Assembly (NCBI RefSeq): GCF_020682705.1
Contig: NZ_JAGTTN010000009.1
Span: 62,001-126,000, forward strand
DNA: 64,000 nt
Reading direction: 5' to 3'
DNA from: Microbacterium allomyrinae
GTDB lineage: Bacteria; Actinomycetota; Actinomycetes; Actinomycetales; Microbacteriaceae
Part shown: positions 8,090-16,090 of the stretch, in pieces
How the letters are laid out: each line of letters starts with the position of its first letter
Numbering within the stretch: position 1 is the stretch's first letter
The notes under the pieces: model-generated
Told to the model about the DNA's origin: nothing
What the model saw: only the letters and a program-made list of their open reading frames with translations
The model's database searches: none
Translations under genes and position numbers: made by a program

Positions 8090-9712
8090 TCAGTGAGCGG
8101 TTTCGCCCGGGGCGATCGCCGCTTTGCCGGTCTTGAGAATGATCGCGATGTCACCCAGCAGCGTCCAGTTCTCGACGTACGAGAGGTCGAGGCGCACCGA
8201 GTCCTCCCACGACAGACTCGAGCGACCGCTGACCTGCCAGAGGCCCGTGATGCCAGGCTTGGCGAGGAACCTGCGGTGTACATGATCGGCGTACTGCGCG
8301 ACCTCGCTGGGCAGCGGGGGACGAGGGCCGACGAGCGACATCGATCCGCCGATCACATTGAACAGCTGCGGAAGCTCGTCGAGGCTGTACTTGCGCATGA
8401 TCCGCCCGATAGGGGTGATGCGCGGGTCATTCTTCATCTTGAAGAGGACCTCGTTGCCCGAGTCGCGCTGCTGCGCGGCAAGGTTCTCGAGGAGCTCTTC
8501 GGCATTGACGACCATCGAGCGGAACTTGATCATGCGGAACTCTTCGCCCCGTAGACCGATGCGAGTCTGTTTGAAGAACACAGGCCCTTCGCTCGAGAGT
8601 CGCACCGCGATCGCGAGGAACGCCAACACCGGGCTGAGAAGGATCACACCGATGACGCTGGCCGACAGGTCGACCAGACGCTTCAAGAAGACCTGCCCTT
8701 TGCTGAACTTCGGCGTCTCGACGTGGATGAGGGGCAGGCCGGACACCGGGCGCGTGTGCAGGCGAGGGCCGGCGATGTCGGCGATGCTGGGAGCCAGCAC
8801 GAGGTGTTGCTTGCCCGCCTCGAGGCCCCACGAGATCTGCTTGACCTTGTCTGCAGGCAGTTCATCGGTGCTCGTCACGGCCACAGTGTCGGCCGCAGTC
8901 GCGAGCATGGCGCGCTCCACAGCGTTGACGCTGCCCATGATCGGGATATCGGTGCCGGCGATCGTCGATGCGATCCTGCCCGAGGGCACACAGGCGCCGA
9001 CCACGTGATATCCGGCGGATGGCGTGCGGCGAAGCTCGCGGGCGACCTGTGCGACAGACTGCTCCGAACCGACGAGCAGGACACGGGCCGAATACTCCCC
9101 GACGCGACGGTGCGCGATCAGCCACTGACGCCAGAGCCAGCGCTCGAGCAGCAGGACCACGATCCCCAGCGGCAGGCTGATCAGCAGGAATCCGCGAGCC
9201 ACCTCGATCTGAAACAGGAAAGCGAGGATCGCGATCGCTCCGAAGAGGCGGAAGCTGGCATCGGCGACTCGCACGTACTCGGCGGGACCGTTGCCGATCA
9301 CTCGATGCGTGCGCGAGTCGGAGAGCCCGAGCGCGATCATCCACGCTGCGATCAGCCCGGCGGAGAACAGCCAGTACGAGACCACCGTGATGCCGGTGTG
9401 CTCGCTCATCGCGATCTGCGCGTTGCCGAGACCGAACCACGCGATCTGTGCACCGTAGACCACCCACACGAGTACGAGGAAGTCGCTGACGAAGAGGCGT
9501 CTCGCATACAGTGCGCGCCAGCGAGGTGAGGTGGCCGTCGGCGCCCACTGCGTGCCAGGACCGGCGGCAGTCGAGCGGTCGACCCGGTCGGGGTCCTCGC
9601 CGGTCGCGACGCGCGCGATGGCGGCATCCGCCTCGGCGATCAAGTCCGCCGGGTTCTTTTCAGCAAATTCGTGCGACGTCGTTGTCGCGTCGATCCTCAC
9701 ATTCGACGTCAC
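8090..9712 (-). CDS. exopolysaccharide polyprenyl glycosylphosphotransferase (priming enzyme, WcaJ-like)
   Basis: This protein of about 540 residues starts repeat-unit synthesis by transferring a hexose-1-phosphate from a nucleotide sugar to undecaprenyl phosphate. The N-terminal half has about five membrane helices (roughly residues 70-220) and a Rossmann-like region with VLLVGSEQSVAQVARELRR. The C-terminal catalytic domain carries KRLVDLSASVIGVILLSPVL, KFRSMVVNAEE, RKYSLDELPQLFNV, SLVGPRPPLP and KPGITGLWQVSGRS, all hallmarks of the family. I place the start at the GTG at 9712 because that codon and the next three are conserved in the decayed copy at 7647; a TTG at 9727 is in frame and would add five residues. 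The inverted repeat at 9750-9770 may control it. Confidence 0.93.
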   Translation of the reverse strand: MTSNVRIDATTTSHEFAEKNPADLIAEADAAIARVATGEDPDRVDRSTAAGPGTQWAPTATSPRWRALYARRLFVSDFLVLVWVVYGAQIAWFGLGNAQIAMSEHTGITVVSYWLFSAGLIAAWMIALGLSDSRTHRVIGNGPAEYVRVADASFRLFGAIAILAFLFQIEVARGFLLISLPLGIVVLLLERWLWRQWLIAHRRVGEYSARVLLVGSEQSVAQVARELRRTPSAGYHVVGACVPSGRIASTIAGTDIPIMGSVNAVERAMLATAADTVAVTSTDELPADKVKQISWGLEAGKQHLVLAPSIADIAGPRLHTRPVSGLPLIHVETPKFSKGQVFLKRLVDLSASVIGVILLSPVLAFLAIAVRLSSEGPVFFKQTRIGLRGEEFRMIKFRSMVVNAEELLENLAAQQRDSGNEVLFKMKNDPRITPIGRIMRKYSLDELPQLFNVIGGSMSLVGPRPPLPSEVAQYADHVHRRFLAKPGITGLWQVSGRSSLSWEDSVRLDLSYVENWTLLGDIAIILKTGKAAIAPGETAH

Positions 9713-9749
9713 GCGAAACCAGTCCAATCAACACCGTGTGCGAGGGGCA

Positions 9750-9770
9750 CGTTACCAGCAGTTTGTAACG
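9750..9770. promoter_or_regulatory. inverted repeat upstream of priming transferase
   Basis: CGTTAC and GTAACG are separated by nine bases, 38-58 bases upstream of the GTG start. A degenerate equivalent precedes the decayed copy (7692-7711), so the site was duplicated with the gene. It has the form of an operator, but no regulator is identified. Confidence 0.45.
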
Positions 9771-9919
9771 CCGGTGTGAAGTGCGTCCCGCTCTGGAAAT
9801 AAGGCCGAATCGGGGCCATTCCGGTTGTCCGCCGAAAGGGGGACAGATTGCACCGGCAATGCGCTTCACGGGTCCACCGAATGGGGGACACCCGTCCCCG
9901 ATTCGCGACTTTCACTGCC

Positions 9920-10072
9920 TCATCCGAGGGTCAGGATGACGATTCCGGCGAGGCCGGAGAGCGCCAGCAATGCGGCGATAAGGCCCCACACCGGCAAGCC
10001 GCCCACTTCTTGACGCCACCACGGAAGAAACACGCGCGAACTCGAATTGTGCGCACGCCGACGGTCAGCCAT
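9920..10072 (-). CDS. 50-residue single-pass membrane protein
   Basis: This is a short gene easily missed by gene finders. An ATG (10070-10072) is preceded by AAGGGG at a good distance and opens a 50-codon frame. The protein has a basic N terminus (MADRRRAHNSSSR), an aromatic WWRQ patch, and one strong membrane helix at about residues 27-48 (PVWGLIAALLALSGLAGIVI), ending LTLG and a TGA stop. Topology is probably N-terminus inside. It lies between the priming transferase and the autokinase operon, all on the same strand. By context it could be a small regulator or assembly partner of the polysaccharide machinery; no homologue is known to me. The protein-like hydrophobicity and the Shine-Dalgarno site are the evidence. 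Confidence 0.55.
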   Translation of the reverse strand: MADRRRAHNSSSRVFLPWWRQEVGGLPVWGLIAALLALSGLAGIVILTLG

Positions 10073-10161
10073 TCGGTTTTCCCCTTACAGTAAGCCCGCT
10101 CCCCAGCAGGCACGTGCGCGAGCCTAGCGCAGCGATGTTTCGGCGCGGCTTCGGCAAGGGG

Positions 10162-11091
10162 TCAGAGGCGAAAGACGGTGTCGCCAGACCAGAGAATGGC
10201 GGCGTCTCGCACAGACACTGCGGCGGGTGTCGCGGGATCCGCACCCTCGGCGCAGCCCACCGATTCGCCCCCCGACGGCACTGCTCCGATGAAGCGGGTC
10301 ACGGCGACGCCGGCGCAGGAATCGGGCGCGCTATAGGCGACGACGACATCGTCCCCCGCGACGTCGAGGGCGATCACTCCCGTCGCCGGGAGCGCATTCC
10401 ATATTTCGCCGCTCCAGACCCACGCACTCCCGTTGCACACCAGCGCGAGCAGTCCGCCCTCCGCGCGCAGACTGCGAGCATCGGCGCAAGGTGCCGGGAT
10501 CACCCCATCGGGCGTGACGACGGTGGCTGCGTCGCCGGGATCGATGTAGTGATACGCGGCGAGCAGATCGGGGTAGTCATCCCAGAACCGGCCCTGTGTG
10601 AATGTCCGCAGCGCCTGCGTCGCACAGTCATCGCCGACCGATGCGATCATCTCGGCCTCAGTGGGCGCGAATACCTCGAGGGCGGCCATCTGACGCACGC
10701 CGCGATAGCGCGGGGTCACATCGACCCACGTCTGACCGCCGTCGGTGGACCGCTCGATCAACGGCTCGGTCGCACCGCACGCTCCCGCCACACCGCGCCA
10801 CATCGCCCCCGAACCGGCCGACAGGAATCTCTCGGCTGAGCGGTCGGGGACCGACGCGGCCGCAACCTCCGCCGGTGTCGGCGTCGGTGCGGGTACCGCG
10901 GTCGGCGTGGGTGACGGACTGCGCGAGCCGAACGTGAACGAAGGAACGGGTTCGGGAGCGGCCGCGCGCGGTTGCGGTGCGGTGCTCCGATACGCGAGCA
11001 CCGCGAGCGCGCCCACGCCGACGGCGAGCACCACGACAAGGAGCACGGCGGCCCAGCGTGGAGCCGCGGAGTGAGAAGTGCGCGGCGACAT
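10162..11091 (-). CDS. exported or membrane-anchored protein with BNR-like motif
   Basis: This 309-residue protein starts two bases after the stop of the autokinase gene, so it is translationally coupled to it. It has a short cytoplasmic segment, one membrane helix (about residues 14-33, AAVLLVVVLAVGVGALAVLA), a Pro/Thr/Ser-rich linker (about 40-75), and an extracytoplasmic domain. That domain contains IERSTDGGQTWVDV, an S-x-D-x-G-x-x-W (BNR, Asp-box) repeat of the kind found in beta-propellers, and several Cys residues that may form disulfides. It does not look enzymatic. Its location suggests a surface role linked to the polysaccharide, such as glycan binding or export control. No specific function can be assigned. 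Confidence 0.75.
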   Translation of the reverse strand: MSPRTSHSAAPRWAAVLLVVVLAVGVGALAVLAYRSTAPQPRAAAPEPVPSFTFGSRSPSPTPTAVPAPTPTPAEVAAASVPDRSAERFLSAGSGAMWRGVAGACGATEPLIERSTDGGQTWVDVTPRYRGVRQMAALEVFAPTEAEMIASVGDDCATQALRTFTQGRFWDDYPDLLAAYHYIDPGDAATVVTPDGVIPAPCADARSLRAEGGLLALVCNGSAWVWSGEIWNALPATGVIALDVAGDDVVVAYSAPDSCAGVAVTRFIGAVPSGGESVGCAEGADPATPAAVSVRDAAILWSGDTVFRL

Positions 11092-11093
11092 CC

Positions 11094-12626
11094 TCAGGGC
11101 GTCGGTCGCCCGCGCTGCGGACCAGGCGCCGGCGGTTGTGGACGCGAACTGAGCACGGTCTCGCTCGTTGTGGCGGGAGCGCTGTCGCTCGCCTTGCGTC
11201 GCGTACCGCGGGTCGCCTTGCGAGCGGCGCGTGCACTTGCGCGGGCGCTCTCGTCGGTGGGGGGCTCGCCATACACGCCGTAGCCGTAGCCGTAGCCGTA
11301 CGCGTAGTACGAATCCGGTCCGCGCGTGGGCACCATCGTGAGCACCACCCCCGCGATCTTCGCGCCGACGGTCTGCAGAGCATCGATCGCGCCGCCGAGC
11401 TGGTGGCGGGTGGTGCGCCCGGCGGCCACGGCCACGATCGCGCCGCTGGTGGCCTTCGCCAGGATTGCGCCATCGGTCACCGGCAGAAGCGGGGGAGCAT
11501 CGCAGAGCACGACGTCGAAGTCGCGCTCGAGCACTGTCAGCAATGTCTGCATCTGGTGTGACCCGAGCAGCTCGCTCGGGTTCGGTGGAATCTTGCCCGC
11601 CGGAAGCACGAAGAGGCTGCGGTCGCCCCACGGCAGCATGACGTCGGCGATACGCGCCCGGCCGATGAGCACGTCGGTCAGGCCCACACCGCCTTCGATG
11701 CCCAGGTACTCGGCGATCTTCGGCTTTCGAAGGTCGGTGTCGAGCAGCGCGACCCGTTTGCCGGCATCGGCCAGCGCAATGGCGAGGTTGATCGTGGTGG
11801 TCGACTTGCCCTCGTTAGCAACGCTGGACGTCACGACGAAGCTCGACCGGCCGCCCATATCGAGGAACTGGAGGTTCGTGCGCAGAGCCCGGAACGACTC
11901 CGCACGGGGGCTGCGCGGGTCGGCGTGGACGATGAGAGGGCGCTCTTTGGCCTTCGGATCGAACGCGATCGCGCCGATCAAGGGGCGATCGGTGACCAGC
12001 TCGATGTCACGGGATGAACGCACGCGGGTGTCGAGTACCGAGCGCAGGACCGCGGCGCCGACGCCGAGCGCGAGTCCCACGAGCGCGCCCAAGACGAGGT
12101 TCAGCGGCACGTTCGGGCTCGAAGGTTTAAGTGGTGGTAGCGCGTCCTTGACACGCGACAGCCGCACCGGACTCGTATCGGTGCCGTCCGGCGTCTCGAG
12201 TTCGGCCACAGCCGAGGTGAGACTCGCCGCGAGCGCATTGGCGATGTCTGCCGCCTGCGTCGGATCGGAGTTGGTGACAGTGATCGTGATGAGAGTGGTG
12301 TTCACCGCCGCGGATGCCGAGACGTCGGCGGCCAGCGAGCCTGCGGTGGTGTCGAGCTCGAGCTCGGCGATCACCGGATTCATCACGACAGGCGTCGTAA
12401 CCAGGTTCGAGTAGGTCGTCACGCGCGATTGGGTGAAGTTCGACCCCTGCTGCAGTTCGCCGATCGTCCCTCCCGCCTGCGTCGAGACGAAAACCGTGCT
12501 CGATGTCGTGTACTCGGGAGTACGAGTGAGCGACCAGGCGGCCGCCACCCCCACGCCCAACAGGGTCGCGACCACGATCACGAGCCAGTTCTTACGGAGA
12601 ATACGGATGTAGTCGGTGAGCTCCAT
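11094..12626 (-). CDS. polysaccharide co-polymerase with tyrosine autokinase domain (Wzc/CpsCD-like)
   Basis: This 510-residue fusion controls chain length and export. An N-terminal Wzz domain has helix one near residues 13-32 and an extracytoplasmic loop, and helix two near 173-195. A cytoplasmic P-loop kinase domain follows, with Walker A (VTSSVANEGKSTTTINLA, about 261-278), Walker A' (VALLDTDLRKP) and VVLCDAPPLLP. A Tyr-rich cluster YYAYGYGYGYGVYG lies near residue 455, the probable autophosphorylation site, followed by a basic tail. GGAAGG precedes the ATG. A low-molecular-weight phosphatase gene lies upstream on the same strand, the usual partner that dephosphorylates the cluster. Fusion of the two halves in one polypeptide is typical of Actinobacteria and Gram-negative bacteria. 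Confidence 0.93.
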   Translation of the reverse strand: MELTDYIRILRKNWLVIVVATLLGVGVAAAWSLTRTPEYTTSSTVFVSTQAGGTIGELQQGSNFTQSRVTTYSNLVTTPVVMNPVIAELELDTTAGSLAADVSASAAVNTTLITITVTNSDPTQAADIANALAASLTSAVAELETPDGTDTSPVRLSRVKDALPPLKPSSPNVPLNLVLGALVGLALGVGAAVLRSVLDTRVRSSRDIELVTDRPLIGAIAFDPKAKERPLIVHADPRSPRAESFRALRTNLQFLDMGGRSSFVVTSSVANEGKSTTTINLAIALADAGKRVALLDTDLRKPKIAEYLGIEGGVGLTDVLIGRARIADVMLPWGDRSLFVLPAGKIPPNPSELLGSHQMQTLLTVLERDFDVVLCDAPPLLPVTDGAILAKATSGAIVAVAAGRTTRHQLGGAIDALQTVGAKIAGVVLTMVPTRGPDSYYAYGYGYGYGVYGEPPTDESARASARAARKATRGTRRKASDSAPATTSETVLSSRPQPPAPGPQRGRPTP

Positions 12627-12760
12627 GTCGCCTTCCGGTGGTGCTTCGCCCGCCCACTATGCCATAGCGGTGTTTCGACTCCGTGACGCCGATGCGGCTT
12701 TCGACTGCCGCGCCGGACTCGTGCCGATGCTGTGTTGCGGCGTGTGACGAATTCTGTCGA

Positions 12761-13360
12761 TCAGGTGGTGGCCAGGGCCACGCGGAGGGTCCGGACCACG
12801 CCGTCGACAGCGGGCACGAGCTGATCAGCGGACCGCACGTAGGTCTCCCACGAGCGGCGATACGGGTCGACGACGTCGTCATCTGCGGGGTCGGCAACCG
12901 GTTCGACCATGCCTCTGCGGGCGCCCACCGCCCCAGCGACCGCACGTACGCGGGCGGCGGCATCCGCTCCTGCCGAGTCGGCATGCGCGCGGATCTCGTC
13001 GTCACTCAGCCCCTCGGCCAAGCGCGCGAACTCGCGGATGGTGAAGGTGGAGCGGAGCCTCGCCGGCGCGAGCTCGGCGACTTCGCGCCGATGCTCGCGA
13101 GTCATCGCCAGGATCAGGTCGGGCGAGTCGAGATCGCCCTCACGCAGCCAGCGGGAGCGGTGAGCGGACGAAAGATCCGCTGCGACGCCGTAATGGGCCG
13201 CGAGGTGAGCGGCCTCCGCCGTCATCGGCGTGTCGGTGAGTCCCCGCGTTCCGGCGCTCAGCACGCGTGGCGCGAAATCAGCGAGCCGGGATTGGAGCAG
13301 CTGGGCGGCGAGAGGGGAGCGGCAGATGTTGCCCGTGCACACCGTCAGGATCTCGAACAC
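12761..13360 (-). CDS. low-molecular-weight protein tyrosine phosphatase
   Basis: This 199-residue enzyme hydrolyses phosphotyrosine, most likely on the autokinase encoded downstream. The active-site loop CTGNICRS (Cys8 to Arg14) follows directly after the first strand, as in the family, and the general acid lies in VDPYRRSWETY toward the C terminus. It is longer than the usual 145-160 residues, because of insertions in the middle. The start is a GTG preceded by AAAGG. Only 36 bases separate it from the divergent membrane protease gene at 13397, so their promoters must overlap. Confidence 0.9.
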   Translation of the reverse strand: MFEILTVCTGNICRSPLAAQLLQSRLADFAPRVLSAGTRGLTDTPMTAEAAHLAAHYGVAADLSSAHRSRWLREGDLDSPDLILAMTREHRREVAELAPARLRSTFTIREFARLAEGLSDDEIRAHADSAGADAAARVRAVAGAVGARRGMVEPVADPADDDVVDPYRRSWETYVRSADQLVPAVDGVVRTLRVALATT

Positions 13361-13396
13361 CGGGGCCTTTCGCCGCGCGCGGTAACGTGAAGCGCG

Positions 13397-14191
13397 ATGG
13401 CCTCCTACTCTACCGACGACATCGCGCCGCCGACCGCGCCGCCTGAGCCCTGGGCGTATGAAAGTCGCGCGCGCCGAAGCCCCCGCACCGATTGGCGGTT
13501 GGGCGGTCGTGCCGTGCGTCGCTGGCGGATGCCGCTGCTCGCCATCGCACTGTTCTCGCTCGGGGCGGGCGTGCTGCTGAGCGCCACCATCGACACGCTG
13601 TGGTCATCGCCGTGGGCGGGCCTCGTGTCGACGGCTGCCCTGTGGCTGGCGATGCTCGTGCCCGTCGTCTTCGCGTTCTCTCGGTCGACACCTGCAGGAT
13701 TGCTGCGCTTCCGGGCAGTGGACCTGCTGTTCGGTCTCGGACTCGCTCTGCTGCTGCGCGTGAGTCAGGGGTGGCTCGAGGTCGCATTCGGAGGAATGGG
13801 TGCGCTGCCGGGCTACCCGCTCATCGACGGCAGCCTGTCAGCGACATGGTGGCTCAGTGACGCGCTCGGCGTCGTCGTCGTCGCACCCGTACTCGAGGAA
13901 CTGCTCTTCCGTGGTGTCGTGCTCGTCGTCGTCTACGAAGCGCTGCGCCGCTCGACCGGACGGCTCACGGCGTCCGTCACCGCCGTCGCGGTCTCGACCG
14001 CCCTGTTCGTGGCGCTGCACGGAGTCGTCGGCGGCGCATCGCCGGACGGCATTGTCTCCCTGGCGCTGCTGGGATTGGTGTGCGGCCTTCTGGTGGTTTT
14101 GACGGGGCGCATCTGGGGCGCGATTCTCGTGCACGTCGCCTACAACGCCACCTTCGTGGCGCTTGCGCTGCTCGGCACTTTCTCGGGCTGA
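13397..14191 (+). CDS. CPBP-family intramembrane metalloprotease
   Basis: This 264-residue membrane protein has about seven to eight helices and the ABI/CPBP signature: EELLFRGVVL (EE-x3-R) in the middle, ALHGVVGG, and the C-terminal HVAYNATFVAL. These supply the glutamate and histidine residues of the metal site. Bacterial members process or modify membrane and surface proteins, and some confer immunity to bacteriocins. The first ~40 residues form a charged cytoplasmic tail. A second family member starts at 14907, and an LPxTG-type surface protein lies between the two. The substrate is unknown. Confidence 0.85.
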   Translation: MASYSTDDIAPPTAPPEPWAYESRARRSPRTDWRLGGRAVRRWRMPLLAIALFSLGAGVLLSATIDTLWSSPWAGLVSTAALWLAMLVPVVFAFSRSTPAGLLRFRAVDLLFGLGLALLLRVSQGWLEVAFGGMGALPGYPLIDGSLSATWWLSDALGVVVVAPVLEELLFRGVVLVVVYEALRRSTGRLTASVTAVAVSTALFVALHGVVGGASPDGIVSLALLGLVCGLLVVLTGRIWGAILVHVAYNATFVALALLGTFSG

Positions 14192-14282
14192 AGCGTGGCT
14201 GCGTGTCAGGCACTCGTTACGTCGAATTAACGTGGGAGGTTGATTCGGCCTGGGAGTTTGCCGATAGCATCGAGAAGATCGC

Positions 14283-14300
14283 GGGGGTTACATAAACCCC
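14283..14300 (+). promoter_or_regulatory. small hairpin in leader of surface protein gene
   Basis: GGGGTT and AACCCC flank a five-base loop, about 75 bases upstream of the GTG start of the LPxTG-type protein. It is too short to be a strong terminator for the upstream protease and may be a leader structure. Confidence 0.3.
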
Positions 14301-14373
14301 GCTGCACCGAGGGGGCTGCTACAGAGTTAGCTCTGCCCTGTCCATGCATTTCCGGAAACTGTTGGGAGATTCC

Positions 14374-14898
14374 GTGTTTAAGAAAACACTCAGCGTCGTC
14401 GGTATCGCCGCCGCACTCATCCTCGGTAGCGCAGCTGCCGCCACCGCCTACACCATCCCGCCCGGGGGCCTCGAGGCGTCCGACACCACCATCGCGCCGG
14501 GTGAGACCATCACCCTCACGGTGAACGACATCGAGGGCGAGACGTCCGCGACCTTCACGGCGACCGGCGGCCCCTCGACTCTCGCGTCGATCGTGCTGGC
14601 CTCGAGCACCAGCTCCTCCGTCACCAAGACGGTCGCCGACGGCTCGGCTTCGGCGAGCTTCACGCCTCAGGCCGCAGGCGAGTACACGGTCACCGCGACC
14701 GGCGGCTTCGGAACCGAGTTCGGCAGCGTCGTGATCACGGTCACCGCCCCCGCCGCAGCCGGCGGCACGGGCACCCTGCCCAGCACCGGCGGCAGCGTTC
14801 CTGCTGCTGCGATCTGGTTCGGAGCGGGCGCACTCGGCCTCGGCGGCATCGCCGTCGCTGCCGGCGTCGCACGCAAGCGTGCGTCCAGCAAGGTCTGA
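14374..14898 (+). CDS. LPxTG-type cell-surface protein
   Basis: This secreted 174-residue protein has a Sec signal at residues 1-27 (FKKTLSVVGIAAALILGSAAAA, cleavage near ATA-YT), one Ig-like beta-sandwich domain (about 30-125) and a C-terminal sorting signal. The sorting signal is LPSTGG, a membrane helix and the basic tail ARKRASSKV. A class E/F sortase would anchor it to the wall. The GTG at 14374 is chosen because GGGAGA lies just upstream and the signal peptide then begins properly; an ATG at 14344 would add ten residues. A near-perfect terminator follows at once. Function is unknown; such small adhesin-like proteins are often abundant in Microbacteriaceae. Confidence 0.8.
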   Translation: MFKKTLSVVGIAAALILGSAAAATAYTIPPGGLEASDTTIAPGETITLTVNDIEGETSATFTATGGPSTLASIVLASSTSSSVTKTVADGSASASFTPQAAGEYTVTATGGFGTEFGSVVITVTAPAAAGGTGTLPSTGGSVPAAAIWFGAGALGLGGIAVAAGVARKRASSKV

Positions 14899-14906
14899 AC
14901 GAAGAC

Positions 14907-15677
14907 ATGACGAAAGCCCCGGGCGAAAGCCCGGGGCTTTCGCGTGCGCGGCGCGACCAGAGTGACGAATCGGCGGCCCTCGGTCCCTTCGCGCGACCGG
15001 GCATCGCGGTTGCCATCGCCGCCGCCGGATTCGTGTTCGCCGCAGTGCTCCTGATCGGGTACCCGCCCGCGCGCGCCGGGTGGATCGGCCTGCCGGCCTG
15101 GCTGCTCGCTCCGCTCGATCTCATCGTGCTGTCCGCCCCCCTCGTGGCGGCGGTACTCGTCGCCCGCATCGCTGCACGCGGATCACTCGCCGCCGCACTC
15201 GGACTCACCCACTGGCGGTGGATGGACGCCGCCGTCGGCATATCGATCGCGCTCATCGTGCGCGGGCTCGTCGAGACCATCGCGCCGACGACGGGTTCGC
15301 TCGTCCCTCCGTTCGCCGAGGACGTCGGCGCGGCAGTCCCTGCGATCGTCGTCGCCGTGGTCGGGGGAGTTCTCGTCTCGCCGATCGTCGAGGAACTCTT
15401 CTTCCGTGGCCTCGCACTTCGCGCCATGACCCAGGCTTCGACGCCGGCGCTCGGTGCGATCAGCGCGTCGATCGTGTCGGTCGGCGTGACCACGTTGGGC
15501 TTCGTCGCGCTCCACATGCTCCCGTCGGGTGGAGCAGTCCCGCTCGCCCTCGTCGTCGGAGCCACCGCGATAGGCGTGGGGTGCGGCATCCTCGCCGCCG
15601 TCACCGATCGACTCGGCGGCGCGGTGGTCGCGCACGTGGTCTTCAACGCGAGCGGGATCGCGCTGCTGCTCTGGTGA
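14907..15677 (+). CDS. CPBP-family intramembrane metalloprotease
   Basis: This 256-residue polytopic protein carries the same family signature as the gene at 13397: VEELFFRGLALRAM in the middle, FVALHMLP, and HVVFNASGIALLL at the end. The glutamates and histidines are presumed to hold a catalytic metal in the membrane. The start is uncertain. The ATG at 14907 lies just before a strong terminator hairpin (14912-14941), so most transcripts from upstream would end inside its first codons. No convincing alternative start is visible before the first membrane helix. It is either expressed by read-through or from a promoter inside the upstream gene. Confidence 0.8.
   Translation: MTKAPGESPGLSRARRDQSDESAALGPFARPGIAVAIAAAGFVFAAVLLIGYPPARAGWIGLPAWLLAPLDLIVLSAPLVAAVLVARIAARGSLAAALGLTHWRWMDAAVGISIALIVRGLVETIAPTTGSLVPPFAEDVGAAVPAIVVAVVGGVLVSPIVEELFFRGLALRAMTQASTPALGAISASIVSVGVTTLGFVALHMLPSGGAVPLALVVGATAIGVGCGILAAVTDRLGGAVVAHVVFNASGIALLLW
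14912..14941 (+). terminator. rho-independent-type terminator after surface protein gene
   Basis: A perfect 13-bp stem with a GAAA tetraloop begins 14 bases after the stop codon of the LPxTG-type gene. It is GC-rich and ends in CTTTC. It overlaps the first codons of the next gene. Confidence 0.85.
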
Positions 15678-16090
15678 CCCGCGATCACGCAGGACTCGGT
15701 TGTTGTCCGGTTGTGTCGCAGGGTGCTAAAGTTCACGCGTAGTGCACTGCTGGGGAGGAGTGCATACGCCCATCTCCCTGCCGGTTTCCGTGAGGAGATC
15801 GGTATGAACGCTCTCGCGAGCGTCGTAGCGCGCCACCCGAGACGCCCTACGTGTTTCACGTCTTTGGGCGGCGGCGGGATCGTGCCCAACCACGGTTCCG
15901 CCGCTCTTGGTTTCGGGCCATTTTGTCGGCTGGCTCGGGATGCCGTAGACTCGACGTTTGGTGTCCGGCTCAGCTGACCCGGCGCCGCGAACGTGAGCCC
16001 TCCACTGGCGTGTTTCTCCGCTTCTCAGCGGGAAACCACCCCGGAGCGGGATTCACGAACCTCTCCGTTCGAACAGAAAGCAGCACTACT
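15678..16090 (+). promoter_or_regulatory. leader region of rplM-rpsI
   Basis: This 413-base gap holds two promoter-like pairs: TTGTCC (15703) with TAAAGT (15727), spacing 18, and the stronger TTGTCG (15923) with TAGACT (15946), spacing 17. A short frame at 15804-15977 (57 codons) has a GAGGAGA site before its ATG, but its sequence has no protein-like features. It may be a leader peptide or chance. Confidence 0.45.
15923..15951 (+). promoter_or_regulatory. sigma-70-type promoter of rplM-rpsI
   Basis: TTGTCG (15923-15928) and TAGACT (15946-15951) are separated by 17 bases, close to the actinobacterial housekeeping consensus, about 140 bases upstream of the rplM start. Confidence 0.6.

Noticed and set aside
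14741..15889. 382-codon minus frame
   Set aside because: Antisense to the second CPBP protease, low-complexity Ala/Thr/Ser; no motif.
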